From the NCBI GenBank assembly GCA_024036415.1, contig JAMWET010001098.1, positions 508,970-572,969 on the forward strand: DNA of 64,000 nt, read 5' to 3'. The position numbers and the translations under genes were made by a program. This DNA is from Prochilodus magdalenae (taxonomy: Eukaryota; Chordata; Actinopteri; Characiformes; Prochilodontidae). Numbering within the stretch: the first letter of the stretch is position 1; the number at the start of each line of letters is the position of its first letter. Shown here piece by piece: positions 1 to 17,519 of the stretch. The notes below the pieces were generated by a model. That model worked only from the letters and a program-made list of their open reading frames with translations. It did no database searches and had not been told where the DNA came from.

Positions 1-1310
1 AAACAGACAAACTGCTCCTGAAACAATGCAAGAAATTAAATAAGCAAGAGATATTATCTGAGGTTTCCCCGCTGCCCTCACATCAGCATGTGGGGCCGTT
101 TTGACTAACAACTATAAACAAACACAGCAGCTCTGACGGAGGAAGAGTGAAATTAGGGGAGCAGCAGTGTACTTCCGAGGGCAGAGGACTGGAAAATGGA
201 CAGATGTGAATGGTCTGACCTGGGCTGCCTATGAAAATAAAGCAAAACATGGATGCACATAATGCTGACTGACAACATATGTGCCAATCAATTCCAATTT
301 TAATATCAGCCTGAAATTAACATTACAGCTGGTAATTATAATCAATAATTTAGGATCCTCTTTTTAGCTGATGCTGGTTATGGACACTACCATACTGTGT
401 ATGGTAGCCCTGGGGATAACACCACCACCTCATATACAGAACACCAGAACAGAGATTTATTGGGGGAATCTATTTCGGTTTTCCTTTTCTCCCTTTACTT
501 TAGCGTCCCTTTACTAATGTACCGTTTTGTGCATGTAAACGGTCGGTAAAGCTACTTTGTTGGAATTTTTCTTGGTTACAAGGTGATGTCATCTTGCAAC
601 AAAACCCTCATTGCCTGCCTACAGGGTAGCATGATTTACAGTTGACCAATCAGAACAGAGTGAGTGAGCTGAGCAGTCAGAGCATAACGGGAGGCGTGGC
701 TTAGGGACACTGGAGAATTTCTGACAGAGGGTGAATTAAATTGGACAGTATGAGAATAATATATTTTCTTGGGAAAACTTAAGATTAAACTCTATTTTAG
801 TGGGGTTTTTATGGCAGTAGTATGAAAACTTAATGTTGAAAGTAGAATTTAAAAGTAATGTGAACTTTCACATTTTTTAAATAAAAAAAAAAATCATTAA
901 TGGACAAATCAATAATAATAACATTATCAGCCACATCAAACGAATAATTTCTTCTATTTGCAAGGAAATTCCATGTCAGTGCACCCCTAAGGCAATGCAA
1001 GCAAATTAACTGATTTTGACAGAGTAGTAACAATTACTTGATGACGGAACATTTCAGGTGAGTAAATATCCCAACTGGAAAAGAGAAGCACTAAATGAAG
1101 AGATTTCTCTTTTTTCATGGTGGCACCTGGAAAGCTTTCGCTGGTGCTGCTGGATGTTTCTTTTGCTGTAAGAGTGATAGAGCAAGCAGGGGAAGAGTGA
1201 AAAAGAGCAGAGAGGGGGAAAAAGGGAAAAAAGACAGCATGGGTGACAGCCAGCCGCCGGAGCTCAATGAGGTTTTAGGGGAAAACGAGAGAGAGACAGA
1301 GAGACAGGGT

Positions 1311-1311
1311 T

Positions 1312-1337
<26 letters not shown>
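1311..1337. repeat. (GA)n microsatellite
   Basis: Uninterrupted GA dinucleotide run of about 27 bp, following a looser GA-rich stretch from about 1285. Confidence 0.95.
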
Positions 1338-1342
<5 letters not shown>

Positions 1343-1421
1343 CTGTTGTGGAGAGCTGCCAGGTGTCTGTGTGGTCTTTGCATTTCAGGCTTTAGGAGGC
1401 GAGCCAGGCTGGGAAAGGGTA

Positions 1422-1425
1422 TACA

Positions 1426-1474
<49 letters not shown>

Positions 1475-1548
1475 ATGTGCAGACATACACTTACACACAC
1501 ATGCACACATGCACACACACACAGACACACACACACACACACACACAA
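1422..1548. repeat. (CA)n microsatellite, interrupted
   Basis: About 127 bp of CA dinucleotides with several interruptions (ATAC, ATGTGCAG, ATGCAC). Long open frames on both strands here are products of the repeat, not genes. Confidence 0.95.
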
Positions 1549-1736
1549 ACTACAAGAGCCCTCAGCCCTTTTGAAACCGCAGGCACACTCCTTCAACACC
1601 TCCATGCTCATATGAAAGCAGTGTGACTCCTAACAGCGCGCCATCAGTATTTCCTGATCTGAAATGATGCAGCTCAGCTCTGATGTACATACTGGCTATC
1701 CAGAGAGCAGACACAGATTTTTGAATAACTAGCTAT

Positions 1737-2260
1737 ACAGTACCATATAAAATTCAGAGACCAGGTTAAAAAATTACTCACAGAGAAAGATACAGATATT
1801 TCTTACAGATAGAGATACAGAGAAAAAAGGACTTCCTGTGAATGACTAAGTAGACCACCAAAACTGTCATCATCAAATAAACAATGCCTAAAGCTTTCAA
1901 CGAAAATTAATCTCCACTCTTGCTCCAGACCTGAAAAATCCATAGGTGCTTCTGTCCATTCTTCCACAGAGAGAAATTAACTCAACTCTATGGATCTGAA
2001 CAGATGAGTAGCGATCAAGACAACAAAAAATCTACAAATAAGCTGCTGTCCTTTTTAGAACAACAGACCGACCACCCCAAAGCCCAGACTTCAATATCAT
2101 TGAAAATGTTTGGAATTAAGCAAAAACTTCTAAAAGTGAAATTTGGGGGTGTGGAAAAACATCCTTGTAGGTTTCTTTAAAACACCAGTCTCCTGAAAAG
2201 AATGAAAGCTGCAATAAAAGCACAGAGTAGACACAATTAATACTGATAAAACGATATTTT
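1737..2260 (+). mobile_element. Decayed Tc1-like transposon copy
   Basis: The left edge TACAGTACCATATAAAA resembles a degenerate form of the terminus TACAGTGCTGTGCAAAAGTC seen at 44.8 and 57.5 kb. Positions 2069-2116 read RPPQSPDFNIIENVWN, which matches the Tc1/mariner signature around the catalytic glutamate ([13 protein letters not shown]). The flanking frames are broken, and the piece is about a third of a full element. It shares internal blocks (for example the tct-gtccat-cttc motif near 1951) with copies at 25.9-26.6, 30.7-31.1, 44.3-44.8 and 50.0-50.3 kb. It is a non-functional relic. Confidence 0.75.
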
Positions 2261-5200
2261 AAGAGTTAATTTCCTATCAGTTGTTTAATAATTGTAATTT
2301 TTGTTAAATATTTAGTTTTCTGCTTTTTTGAGTGAAATTAATTTTGCATTATAGGTAAAAGAAGTTGTCTAAGTTTAACCCAAACCTTAACTTCAGTAAC
2401 GGCAATTAAATGGCTAATAGCCAAGTCAGGACCATTTTAGTGCACCTGTTTTTTATCTGGTTTCTACAAAATCAGGACATTTTCGCCCTGAAAATGTACA
2501 AAAACATATTTGCACATGAACACACACTCATGCACTCCACTGGCACCTACTCCTGGAGCCCCAGCATGGCGGCCCATTGCTGCCTGGCCCAAGCCTGCAC
2601 CCGCCTCTGTTTTTCTCCCTTCTCCTCTCTTGTTTGGATTGGTTTTATGTGAGCAGTTCCCATTGTAAATGCAGCCCTAAGTAAGGCCTAAGCTGAGTGA
2701 AACTGACACTTTTTTCATTTGCTGTAAGGTTAAATAACGTCTATTGGTCTTGTGTGGTCTACAGAGTAGAGGGTGTTGAACAAAGCCCAGATATATTCAC
2801 TTTACTGTCTCAGCAACAGTCTTGGCCTATTGTTATTGCTGTAAGCCAGTTATTGTTCCCATTCAACATACTGATGTGTCAAAGTGTCAAAACAATGAGA
2901 GTAATATGCTGGATTCGGTTAAACTGCAAGTAAAACCTTTCAAAGGAGCACCTGGCCTCTTCTAATCCCCGCACACTGCAACACTGGACTTCTGTCATGA
3001 TTCAAGTGGAGACACGTACTACACAAAGATCATTCTAAACGTGTTACAAAGCATGACAGTCCAACATACGTTCTATAATTACGTGGGGGCCTCCAGCGCA
3101 AGTGTGTTGGTTTAACCAGTCCCGCCCCATCTATTAGTTCAAATGACTTTTAATGAGTGCTATTAGGAGTTACTGCAAAGCCTGAGTTACCCCCGAATGA
3201 CTGCACACACACACACAACAGCAACGAGTGTCGCCGGCCAAGAGGCAAAAGCCATAACCCTACAGGCATTTTTTAGACTCCTGACAAGACTAAACAGCAT
3301 GGATATAAATCATTTCACAAAACACAGCCAGACAAAAACAAAATTATGCTATCACTGTGCCGAAATGGAAAAAATGAATCAGTGTCAGTGGATTCTGTAC
3401 TTTGCACAAAAAGTGATTCACTGTGATAAACTGAATCTACTAAACTCTACTATTTACTAAAGTGTACATATCTATATTATAGCGAAGCCATTGAAAAGGA
3501 AGACCCAGGTTTCGCACTGTCATAAACTTCATATTAAAAAGTGGCTGTCATGATTTGCTAAATAGGTGCAACGACCTTTTAGTATACAGAATATGAACCG
3601 GAAGTTGCTTTTGGGCTTTTGCTTTTCTTAAAGTACAAAATTTTGGGAGATTATTCTAATTTACCAAGACTGCCAGTATATTACTGAGCATGCGCTCTTC
3701 AACACCAGTGAGACACCTGTCTTATTTTTCCCACAAACATGGTTGTCATTGTGTGGGCTAAAATACAGAGAATAGAGAGATTTATCTACATATTTTAAAT
3801 GTGGAATAAACACTTGTATTTTACTGCCATGTCACATTATTTTTAATTTGATGACTTAATTTGAAGCTTTAGAAAGACTTTGTTTTATCCTCTTCATAAA
3901 TCACAACCTTTTTCTTTTATGTATCAGCAATGGGCTTTCATTCAAAGAACTTGTGAGCAATACTTTCCATGTTAGTGCTGCATATCTTTGCTGTCAGAAG
4001 TAAAACTTCTCTATTTTACGCCTCTATTTTTTGCAGTTTCTCTGGATTTTGCATCTAAAAATGTCTGTTGCATTTACATTGTATGTCTATTTCATGATGA
4101 ATGGGCCACAAGAAATGACCCAGAAATACTTGAAATAAAGTTCAAATAAAGTTGGTTTGATTGACCTGCAGCTAAGTATGTTTTCTTCTTCTATTGTAAA
4201 GTTATCATTTTTGAGAAACAAGGTTTTGTTACAACATCAGCAATATGTAGTTTCGGGGAATTTGGAGACATCACTGGAGGAAATATGTACATGTGTACAT
4301 TACATGGAATGCATAAAACAAACCAGCTTCTCACCCACCCTGGGCAGAAGCATTTCATAACTGCAAGTGGGCTGAAAGAGTATTCAAAGAGAACTCAGTC
4401 AAAACATGTTACAGAAAGTGTCTCCTGAGGATGTAAGTAAACTATCTACTAATGTAATCATATTTTCATCAATACAATGTTGATTTAGCAGTTAAGACCT
4501 AAACATCCAGCCGGACCTTCTTTTTTTAGCTTCTGCGTGTATGGTTAATACTTAAAGACGTATTATGTGGTCTGAAAAACTCCTGTGAAATCCAACCCAA
4601 CACCTCTGACTTAAGCTTTACAGGGTGACTCACAGCAGCGCATACACTGCATATTTTAACACGTTTTTCCTCCTACCTCAATAATGCTCCATCTTTTTCT
4701 TTTTCACCAAAAAATAACTTATATAGTGCAGCTCAGACACATGTACAGATGTACCTTATAGATAACCCACTAAACTGGGCACCCCCAAAGGCTGCTGGTA
4801 ATTATGACTTCTCCTACTAAATCTTAATAAAAGTCTTTTGGGGACAATTGAGTCAGCATAGATTTTACTTGTGCAGCACTGACGTATAGATTTAAATCAG
4901 ATGAATTCAATGAACTATGTTTTTCTATGTACCAGAGCTGCTGAAATCAGCATATGTAAAAGGCTACACAAACAAAAACCTTAAACCAAAAGAATGGTGT
5001 CAGTGTGCATGGATGTGTTTATGACATCAGGTTTTCAACGCTCATGTTGCCCTGCCCTTTCAGACACTTGCACATAAGCATACTGCAGTGGGGGCCCTCA
5101 CCCGTGAAGGACTTATAAGCCATCCATCAGGGTCTGTTTAAACACAAACACCTTAATAACGCATTGACTATTCTGAACTATTATCTGCTACACGTTTAGC

Positions 5201-7828
5201 TGGGTCTAAGACCCTGTAGACAGACAAGAGGAAAGTAAACCAAACTACGCAACAGTCAGTATTAGGACACAGGGTCCCATAACGTAATTAGCAAAAGATA
5301 TTTTGACTTGAAAATCACACTTAAACGCTCTAAAGCATAACAAATATAACTGGCGACAAGTGAATCAGAAGAAGTGTTCTTTCAGGTGTTTGGTTGGTGA
5401 AAATTCTCTGACAGCACACTGTTAGCATTGTCTGGCCTGGTGAGCTGGGCCTCTTCCTTAATTGCCCTCTCATTAACACCAATTGGAGGTGTAATGATGC
5501 AGAATCCCAGTGTTAAGGAAGTGCTGAAATACAACATTATTATGAGGGCACATGCCTTTCCAACCCAGTGATCACCTTTAGTGACCCGTTATGCGAGAGC
5601 TTCTCCTTTCTGACCACTGCGTTCTTCTTCGTCTGTGCCTAATTAGTGCTACTGACTTATTATAATCAATACACTGTGTTGGAACGGCTGCTGCCTCTTA
5701 AAATAGCAGCATGTGTTCCTGAAACTGGAACAGAAAGGTGAAACTGAAGAAGTGTGTCCTTGCCCTAACAGCATAATACAATCTAGCGTAAAGTGTTCAG
5801 GAGCAACTGAACGCGTAAAAAAAGGCTTGAGTTCTGGACATATCTTCTTGTCCTCTGAACTTCTCATCTGTTACCGGGTACGATAACATGGAAGTCATCG
5901 GCCTCTCAAAAGTACGCTTCAAGATGGGGCAGATGCATAGGAAGTCTTCGACATCAAAGAAAAGTTCTGCAATTGCTAGAGGCCGTTTTAATACAATGAA
6001 GAATCAAGACCATACAGCCAGTGTGTCCAAGTGCCTTCAAATACCAGGACCATATGTGTTCATTGAGTCTGCAGTAAGAGAGAGGGAAGGGGAGAGAAAT
6101 GTTGCTCGTGATGTGATAGGGTTGATTCCTATGCCAAGATGCGAGTATATATTTTTTTCATGATAAAGTGAAACAGCTGCTCTCCAGACCAGTTGGCTCT
6201 GTAAGACGTAGTCAAGTCCTTTTTCTCCTACTATATTTTATAAGGCTCATTAAAATGAGCTGATGTTAGCACAATGGCACCCCAGTGGAGCCTCTGTGCA
6301 GCCTACTCCCACACCTACACTGACAACTTGTTATGATCATGCTGAGAGACTGGTCAACTACCGGTTCACCACAAGATATTCTCACACAAAAAAATCATTT
6401 GGAACTGAAGAAAAACACTGTTAAATTCGGTAAATTCAGATTATCATTCAAAATGGTCCAAAATAGAGCTTTGGACCGAAACTTACTGACTTGGCTTTCT
6501 TAACAAAGGTGGTGATAGAAACCTGGGGTTGTTATGTCTACAATGCAGTTTTAGTACTTTAACTAGCGACCCCACAAGTGGTAAAATAGTGATATATAAA
6601 AGAAACTCACTGTACTGTACCTGTGCATTAACTGTACTTCTCTGCCATAAATATAGATTAAAATTCCTTTTTGGCCAAAGCTTTACTCACAATTATCATA
6701 AAACAATGTCTAAGGCGCATTTTATTTTCCCTGTGGTAGCTTTTAGAGGTATCAGCATGTCACTACCCCTGCAAACGAATTTGACTCTCAAAGCACTCTG
6801 AATGACTTTGCTTACATCTTTACCACGTAACTATACAGAATTCTGCCAAATCTGTGTCATTTACCCTTCAGGTGTACTGTAAGGAAAGTCTATAGTAAAT
6901 GTACGGTTCAGCAGTGAACTATGCACTCAACTTTCTGACCGCAGCATCACTGAAATACTCTACTGACATTGCTTTCTGACAAATGGAATAAGAGCCTAAC
7001 TAAAGCCATTAACTGTTCCACAGTACTGTACTAGAAACTCTATCCTTAAACCAATATCATCTATATGCCACATCTGTGACGTATGGTCAGTTACAACAAT
7101 AATTATACAACAATTTCCCAGTAAAAGAAAAATAATCATGACGTTCTATAACACGCTGCCCTTTGGTTTCTATTACAAATGTACTCTAAGTCACCAGGTT
7201 TTCTGCTCTGTTCTGTTGCCTATGGTCATTGGCTGTACACACAGAGATTAAAAACACTCAAGTATTCCCTCAAACTAGGAAGCATTCCCTTAAATGACCA
7301 GCTGGCACCTCTGCACTTCTCCAATAACTACATTTTTTCATTCTAGATTTTACATGTTAATGAATAATTAACAGTAGTTTCAAAATAACAAGGCTGAAGA
7401 ATATTCATTAAGATATTAGCCTAGAATTTAAAGTTAATAATATAAATTAGCATTCACAGGTTTGGAATCGCAATTAAAATGGTAGGGATCACTGCTTGCA
7501 AAAATAAAAAATAAAAAAATAGTAGGATCCTTGCAATGTGTCCAGAATGATAAAGAGCGCTGTTGAGTGATATAACATTTTAGTATCCAGAATGCCTTAT
7601 ATTTAAAATGTGGTAATTAAATCTCAGGCAGACAACTAGGACAAATAAATAATTACATTGTACAAAAATATAAATACATCATATTATGTCTCAGTTAACA
7701 TTTTCATAATCTGCTTACAGTATCTGCATTGTATAATGCAACACTCATTAACAAGGCAAGTGATTCTAAATAATAGTAAATCTTTGGCCAGCAATTATTT
7801 TTCACTTCCTAAATCCGAGGTTCAATAT
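2261..7828. other. Noncoding intronic stretch
   Basis: AT-rich intron sequence. A somewhat GC-richer patch at 2520-2640 was checked on both strands and does not read as a RUNX exon. Fragments at 4000-4300 belong to the interspersed family recurring at 9.4, 10.9, 11.05 and 30.4 kb (shared words such as gatgaatggcc and ttcttcttctat). Positions 4390-4650 resemble 17265-17500 loosely. Positions 6508-6800 resemble 15090-15470 loosely. No open frame here shows a recognisable domain. Confidence 0.5.
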
Positions 7829-7831
7829 CTA

Positions 7832-10647
<2,816 letters not shown>

Positions 10648-10869
10648 TTAGACAGAACTGAGTACAGTGATGAACACTTCCAAAGCAAAGTATGTCACGT
10701 CAGGAGGCCTGCCTGTTCAGGAGAACTTGGGGGCTTGTCATGTGGGCTTGTTTATTTAAAAAAAAATTAAATAAATAAATACAACATATTAAAAATGGTA
10801 ATTGATATGATAATTGCAAGATTTCATGCTACAAAACGATAACTTCATAGGAGAAGGAAAAACACGCTT

Positions 10870-11220
10870 CATTATTTATGTAAGCCAAGGGCTTTTTTCC
10901 TCCCAAGTCACTTTGGGTCATTTCTTTTGGTCCGATCATCAAGAAATGTCTATACAATGTAAAAGGGGAACAGGCTTTTACAGATTATGTCAAAAAATGA
11001 AAAATGAAAATGAAATGAAACAAAAATTAAGATACAAGGTTGTATAAGTTAATATAAGTCAATGGAACCAGACCTGTTTCCAAGTCATTTTGGGGCATTG
11101 CTTTTGGTCCGATCGTGATGAAATATGCACGATGTAAAGGGCAACAAGTTTTTTCATGTCTAAAAAAGTATGTCAAAAAGTGAAAAACAACAAAAATACA
11201 GAGAGGAGGTTTTATTCAGA
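10870..11220. repeat. Two tandem fragments of the interspersed 'gtcaatggaaccagac' family
   Basis: Both pieces carry the ordered blocks aagtca-tttgggtcatt-cttttggtccgatc-at-a-gaaat and aatgtaaa-gggcaaca. The first runs about 10870-10990 and the second about 11050-11180. The second is followed by ttattcagacagcggtgaag. They lie in direct orientation about 170 bp apart. Confidence 0.65.
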
Positions 11221-12030
11221 CAGCGGTGAAGTGCTACTGTTAATAGAATGTATACATGAAAAAACAGACAAAAGATATAAAAAAGAAGAAATTAAAAACA
11301 TATAAAACATAAATAACAACAAATGAACAACGTTTAAACTTAAGCTGACGTCATGGATGCTTAGTTGCTGATGAGTCATCATGCCATACAAGTTTCACAT
11401 TTCCAATCTTTAACTAAACGTAATACAAATAATTAATTACAAAAACAATATAATATTAAAAATGTATAATTATATATATATATACATGTCTGTATAGGTG
11501 CTATAATTACTGTCTATTATTCATATGTAAAGGTCTCATTTTAATAGTATAAATATCACAAACAGGGTCACATGTCAAAGACCACGTGGAGAGGCTTCTC
11601 CATCTGCGCCCACAGAGTTTAAGATCATTTAATACGCAAACCAAAAAATGCTGCTGTTTCTGTGGTAAATAAAACCCCAAATAAAATTCATTAAATCAGA
11701 GACTCTGACCACATACGAAGGGCAATCCGACAAAACCGCAAACAGAAAAAACACAGTTAACGGAGCAGAATCATTTGCTCTGAAGAGGAATAAAACACGC
11801 AGCCAGACATTTAACCTCCCACAGACAGACTGAGGAATAAGGGCTATTATATCTAATTAACCAAAAGGTCCAAATCATGATGCCATTCCTGGATTAATTA
11901 TCCCAGAAGCCAAAACATCTAAACATATAAATGTGTGGTCAGTCATCAAAGCAGCAGACAGTCTCTGAGGCTCTCATAAGACCCGGAGTCAGGGGTCTGA
12001 TAACGCCGAGCACTTTAAACACGCTTGCAG

Positions 12031-12053
12031 TTTTGTTGTTGTTGTTGTTGTTT
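12031..12053. repeat. (GTT)n microsatellite
   Basis: Six to seven GTT units in a T-rich context. Confidence 0.9.
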
Positions 12054-12150
12054 ATGTAAACCAGTAAACAAAATTATCTCCCAGAAAAAATCATGATCCA
12101 CACAATTCGTTCAGCATACTTAACACATAGCCACGTTTATCTCTTCTCTA

Positions 12151-13110
<960 letters not shown>

Positions 13111-14674
13111 CTCACTAAAACTCACGAAAAAAGCTGCGGTCGTTGAAATGAAACGAGCTTATAGGAGGCGAGTGAGTGTTTGTTGCCTCCAGTGCGGTTT
13201 TCCTTTGAAGGCGAGGGATTCTGCGCTTTGCTCTATTGTGGGCTGCAGCTCCAGTCAGGCCCTCATTAGCCTGATGCCACTCCAGCACGTGGTGCCTGCA
13301 CTCTCAGGGGGACTAATGCAGCAGTGACGGTCTGACTGAATGTTCAGGTCAGGCAGTAATATCACATTTCCTTCAGGACAGGTCACATATCCTGCTGTCC
13401 ATTAGCTGTTGGCTTTATTAACTCAGACCGCTGAACTGCTGCACCCCGGCTAGCGAGCGTATATCGGCCCATTGGCTTGATGATCCTGGTCCACCCTCGG
13501 ACCACAAAACCTATTGCCCTGTATACGATATCAAACCAGTTATTAATCTTCTTAAACAGGTTTTAACTGAACAGAGACTTTATTTTAGAAAACAAACCAA
13601 GACATATATTATAAAAAACTGAAAGACGAGTAGCCCTGATATAAAATATCATAGTTGGAAATGTTGATGTTGACATAAAATATATTTACTAAACAAATTT
13701 ACAAAGGGATAACAAAAAGAGAGGAATGACAATTATATAAATCAGATAGAGCGATAAACAACATATACTTGTTTTACTGTAACGCTACTAAACCACTGGT
13801 GGCCCCTCCAGAAATGCCTGAGGATAATGGCTAAGGACCACTATCTTTAACGTCAGTGGTCCAACAGTGGACCACTGTCCTTTTGCTATCAGTGACATCC
13901 ACATAAATCCAGTACCTGCGTCAAAGTACAGATACCCCCTTGTTAATCAGCCTATTACCTGAGAAAAGTGGCCTCTTTATATTGTTTCTTGAGTTAAAGT
14001 ACAAAAGTAGGCTACTTGGTTTTAAACAGCAGCTTAAATACAAAGCTATTTCCTTTAAATCTAGATACTTGGATATCGCCAGTAAAACAATTGCGAGATG
14101 TTCTAGCATTTTCTAGCAATTCTCCTCTTGCGGCTTCAGTTTTGGAAATGGTGAATGTTTTACTGTCTATCCAAACTTGTGGGATATCGGATATCTAAAA
14201 TAAAACTACCCCAAACAACTTCTTCTTGGACACGTCCAGGCCTTGTTAGTTGCTAAACTATGGCTGGCTGTCCTGTAGGGACTGACTGAAAGTCCATCTT
14301 ATTCTTTCAGAAGTTAAGGAAAGTCTAGTTTATACCTCATGGTATTTCGCAGAAAAAGTAGAGGAGTAATATGTAAGATGCTTTAATCTGAAATAAGGTG
14401 GAGAGAATTTTAAAAAGCCTAAAAAAAGTTCCTAAATACAGTGAACAGTAAAAAGTTTTCTTTAGTGTATGACAGATATTTAGAATAAAAAACAATTCCT
14501 CAGTACATTGTTCTATCTGAGGGGAATTCCACCCAATCTCTATGTAATTCAGTCAATGAAATGTAAACGCACTTAATGCTTCTGATTTCTTTACCGTGGT
14601 GGTGATAGGAGCCCACAATAAAGTAGGACTGAGTTAACGGTCTCTGCTCTCTCTCTACAACACTCTGGATGACA

Positions 14675-14985
14675 AACTCTCTGTAGATGGCAGTAGTCTG
14701 TGAGTACTGTGATCATAATCTTCCTCTCAAACATTGTAGCTGATCTCATCCACTATCCCATCTAAAATAATCTAGCCACAATTCTGCTCGGTACACATGA
14801 GCAGTATGTACATTCATTTAAATAAGGGTTCCAGTTATATTGAGCTTCCCTCTTTAATTTCACAAACATCTCTAGAAAAGTGCATTGGGGATAATCCCTA
14901 CAACCACAACCTTCAGGTTAGATTTCCTCAGCAGAGAACTGAAAAATGACAGAATTCTTACCCTTACAAGTAAAGCATTTGGGGG
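14675..14985 (+). repeat. Direct duplication, copy 1
   Basis: Shares about 270 bp with 16000-16293 in the same orientation, about 1.33 kb apart. Matching words include cactatcccatctaaaa (14751 and 16077), attcatttaaataagggttc, and gtgcattggggataatccct. Differences are scattered substitutions plus small indels, so the duplication is not recent. Confidence 0.85.
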
Positions 14986-15999
14986 GAAAATTCATCAGTA
15001 CACTGTATGATCTTAGGGGGAAATCCACCAATTTCTCAAACTCTACATATTTCAGTTATTGAGGTATAAACTGATTTATTTCCAGTGATGATGGTTGGAA
15101 CCAGGGGCTGTTATGCCTGCAGGGCACATATAGTGTTTTATTTACTATTCCAACCCAGCAGTCATTATATACAGTATGTAACATGGAAAACCGTAGAATA
15201 GTGGAACATTTGGAAAAAGCAAAACCAAAAAAGCCAAAAAAAACTCTCCCCTGAAAGGCAAAGGTCTCTCAAAGCTATCACAAAACAGCATCTCAGGTGT
15301 CATCTACGCGTTAGTAGCCATTTCACATAATAACCTGCTGTTGAGGGAGCTTTCAGAGGCATTTCAGGGGCATTAAGCTCCTCAGACGTCTCTTTCCTAT
15401 CACCACCACTGTGAACAATACTGTAATCTAAAGTTTCTTTAATGACTTTGTTCAAATTTTAACTGTGCTATTATTAAAGACATTTAAAAAATATATATGG
15501 AATTCACCTTTTGCGAAGCTTGGTCATCCATCAACCAAGTAAAATGTATGATTCTTGAGCATGACACACGCGGGACGTATAACAATTAAGGTTAAAATAC
15601 CATCTATTCAGTACTAGATAATTAAATTATCTTATGCTTTGCTAGTTTTTCAGATTTCAATGTTCAAGGGAGGACAAAAGTGTGAGTTCACACAGAACTG
15701 CTAAAATATTTAAAATGATAACGCAGATTACAAATTACATTTGCATTAGTAATTAAGAAGGTAAAATCTTACATTTCTAGGATGATTCAGAAAGTTGCCT
15801 CCCTAATCCACATGCCTTCAAAGTGGGGGGTTGGCACTGACGAATAATGAAGGCTCATTCTGAGCGCCGTCCAGGCAGACAGATCAGAGACGGAGTAAAA
15901 CAGAAACGCACCACAGTATGACATGATAACAGAACAATGGTAGCTCATGTAGCCTGCGTGAGTGTGAAAGAATGAGCTCATGGCCTCTGCTCCATCCAC
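14986..15999. other. Spacer between the two direct-duplication copies
   Basis: AT-rich sequence. Positions 15090-15470 loosely resemble 6508-6800 (shared blocks near 'gatgatggttggaaccaggggctgtt' and a tatcaccaccact motif), suggesting another old interspersed element. No gene seen. Confidence 0.4.
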
Positions 16000-16293
16000 A
16001 ACATTGTAGATGGCAATCTCTCTCCTCATTAGAAACTACTGTGATCATAGTCTTCCCCTCTGTAGCTGATCACATCCACTATCCCATCTAAAACAATCTA
16101 GCCACAGTTCTGCTCTGTGTGCATTCATTTAAATAAGGGTTCCAGTTATATTCAGCCTTACTCTTTAATTTCACAAACATCTCTAGAAAAGTGCATTGGG
16201 GATAATCCCTGCAACCACAGCCTTCAGGTTAGATTTCCTCAGCAGAGAACTGAAAGATGACAGAATTCTTACTCTTACAAGTAAAACATTCAG
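16000..16293 (+). repeat. Direct duplication, copy 2
   Basis: Second copy of the segment at 14675-14985. It carries the same ordered blocks, with scattered substitutions and a roughly 13-bp deletion relative to copy 1 (the cacatgagcagta segment of copy 1 is missing). Confidence 0.85.
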
Positions 16294-17519
16294 AGGCTGC
16301 AGTGATCACATCATGTATTTTTAACCCATTGAACTATAATGTTATTATCCAGTTATTAATTTAAGGGTTTATTATTCAGTAACAGCACTGAATTAATTTA
16401 TAAAACTGAAATGTAAGATATGTTATGAAAGTGAGGAACTGAAACGCCGGACAAGGTTACCTTTACTCCTTTGCTTTGTAAAAAACTTCTCAAAGCTGGA
16501 AGTGTATTTCTTTTAACCCCTTAAAAGCCCTCTGGAATGTTCTTTAGTCTTATAACAAAAGGAATGGGTCGCATTTAAACAGTTTTCCACATGTCGCTGA
16601 TCAGCCAAATCAGTCTGGTGCCCAAATTTTGCTTCCCTAGTTTAATGCTGGAACTACAAGGCTAACAATGGTAACAAACACTAAAGGTTGTCTTAGCTCA
16701 CTTCAAAACACCATCCTGGTCTTCATCAAGGCCACACTGACCTGCCGGTGTGGGTTAGGATGCTAGTGTTTCTTGCTCTACATTAGAAGAATGATCAAGA
16801 CCCCACGGTGTAGCTGAACGCTGTGTTAAGCCTTTGTAGACCACAGGGGTTCTGACTTCCCCACATAGTCTGACTTTCCTTCACTTGTACGCTAGGTAAC
16901 ATTCATGGTTTCTGTATTTTAAATATACGGTATAAAAATAAATCTTCAGTTAGAAAATATACAGGATATGGCGATGTGTCCTACATCAACAAGTCTGCAT
17001 GACCCTAATGTGGCTTGGGCGGGTTGAATTTATGAGAAACATTTGGTTGACCATTGACTTCTACTGTTTGGTAACAACGTTAGCCTTATAGATCCTATCA
17101 TCTTGATTAATCAACTAGATCTAGCTATGTAAGTCAGATTTTTGATGAAGGACCTCCTGTAAGTTTGCAGTTTGGTCCTTGTAATTACATAAAGATGCAC
17201 CCAACATGCGGAAAAGCATTTCGGAACGTCGATTGTGCTTGAGATCCCTTCCCCAGCTTGCGAGTATGATGAAAAAGGATTCAAAGAAAATTCAAAAATT
17301 CATGAAGGACATCTCTTATGGATGTAAGCGAATGACCTTCTATTGCCATCATATGTTTGTCAGTATAATGCTGATCTTGCAATTGAGACCTATAAACAAG
17401 CTAAATATATTAAGGCTGTGCACAAAGTTTGAAAAACTCCCACAAAATTTTAGCCAAGACTTTTTTTACTGATTATTTCAGGCTTTACAGGGTGACACAA
17501 AAATTTTACCTAGTGCTCC

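Noticed and set aside
1264..1615. Long open frames on both strands across CA/GA repeats
   Set aside because: Composed of His-Thr or Cys-Val dipeptide repeats from the microsatellite; no unique coding sequence.
2520..2640. GC-richer patch as a possible exon
   Set aside because: Neither strand reads as RUNX2 or another protein I recognise.
5580..5645. Minus-strand segment TTAG|GCACAGACGAAGAAG as a possible next runx2 exon (RHRQK-like)
   Set aside because: The phase does not join to the 105-bp exon to give RHRQK, and the downstream reading bears no resemblance to RUNX2 and soon stops.
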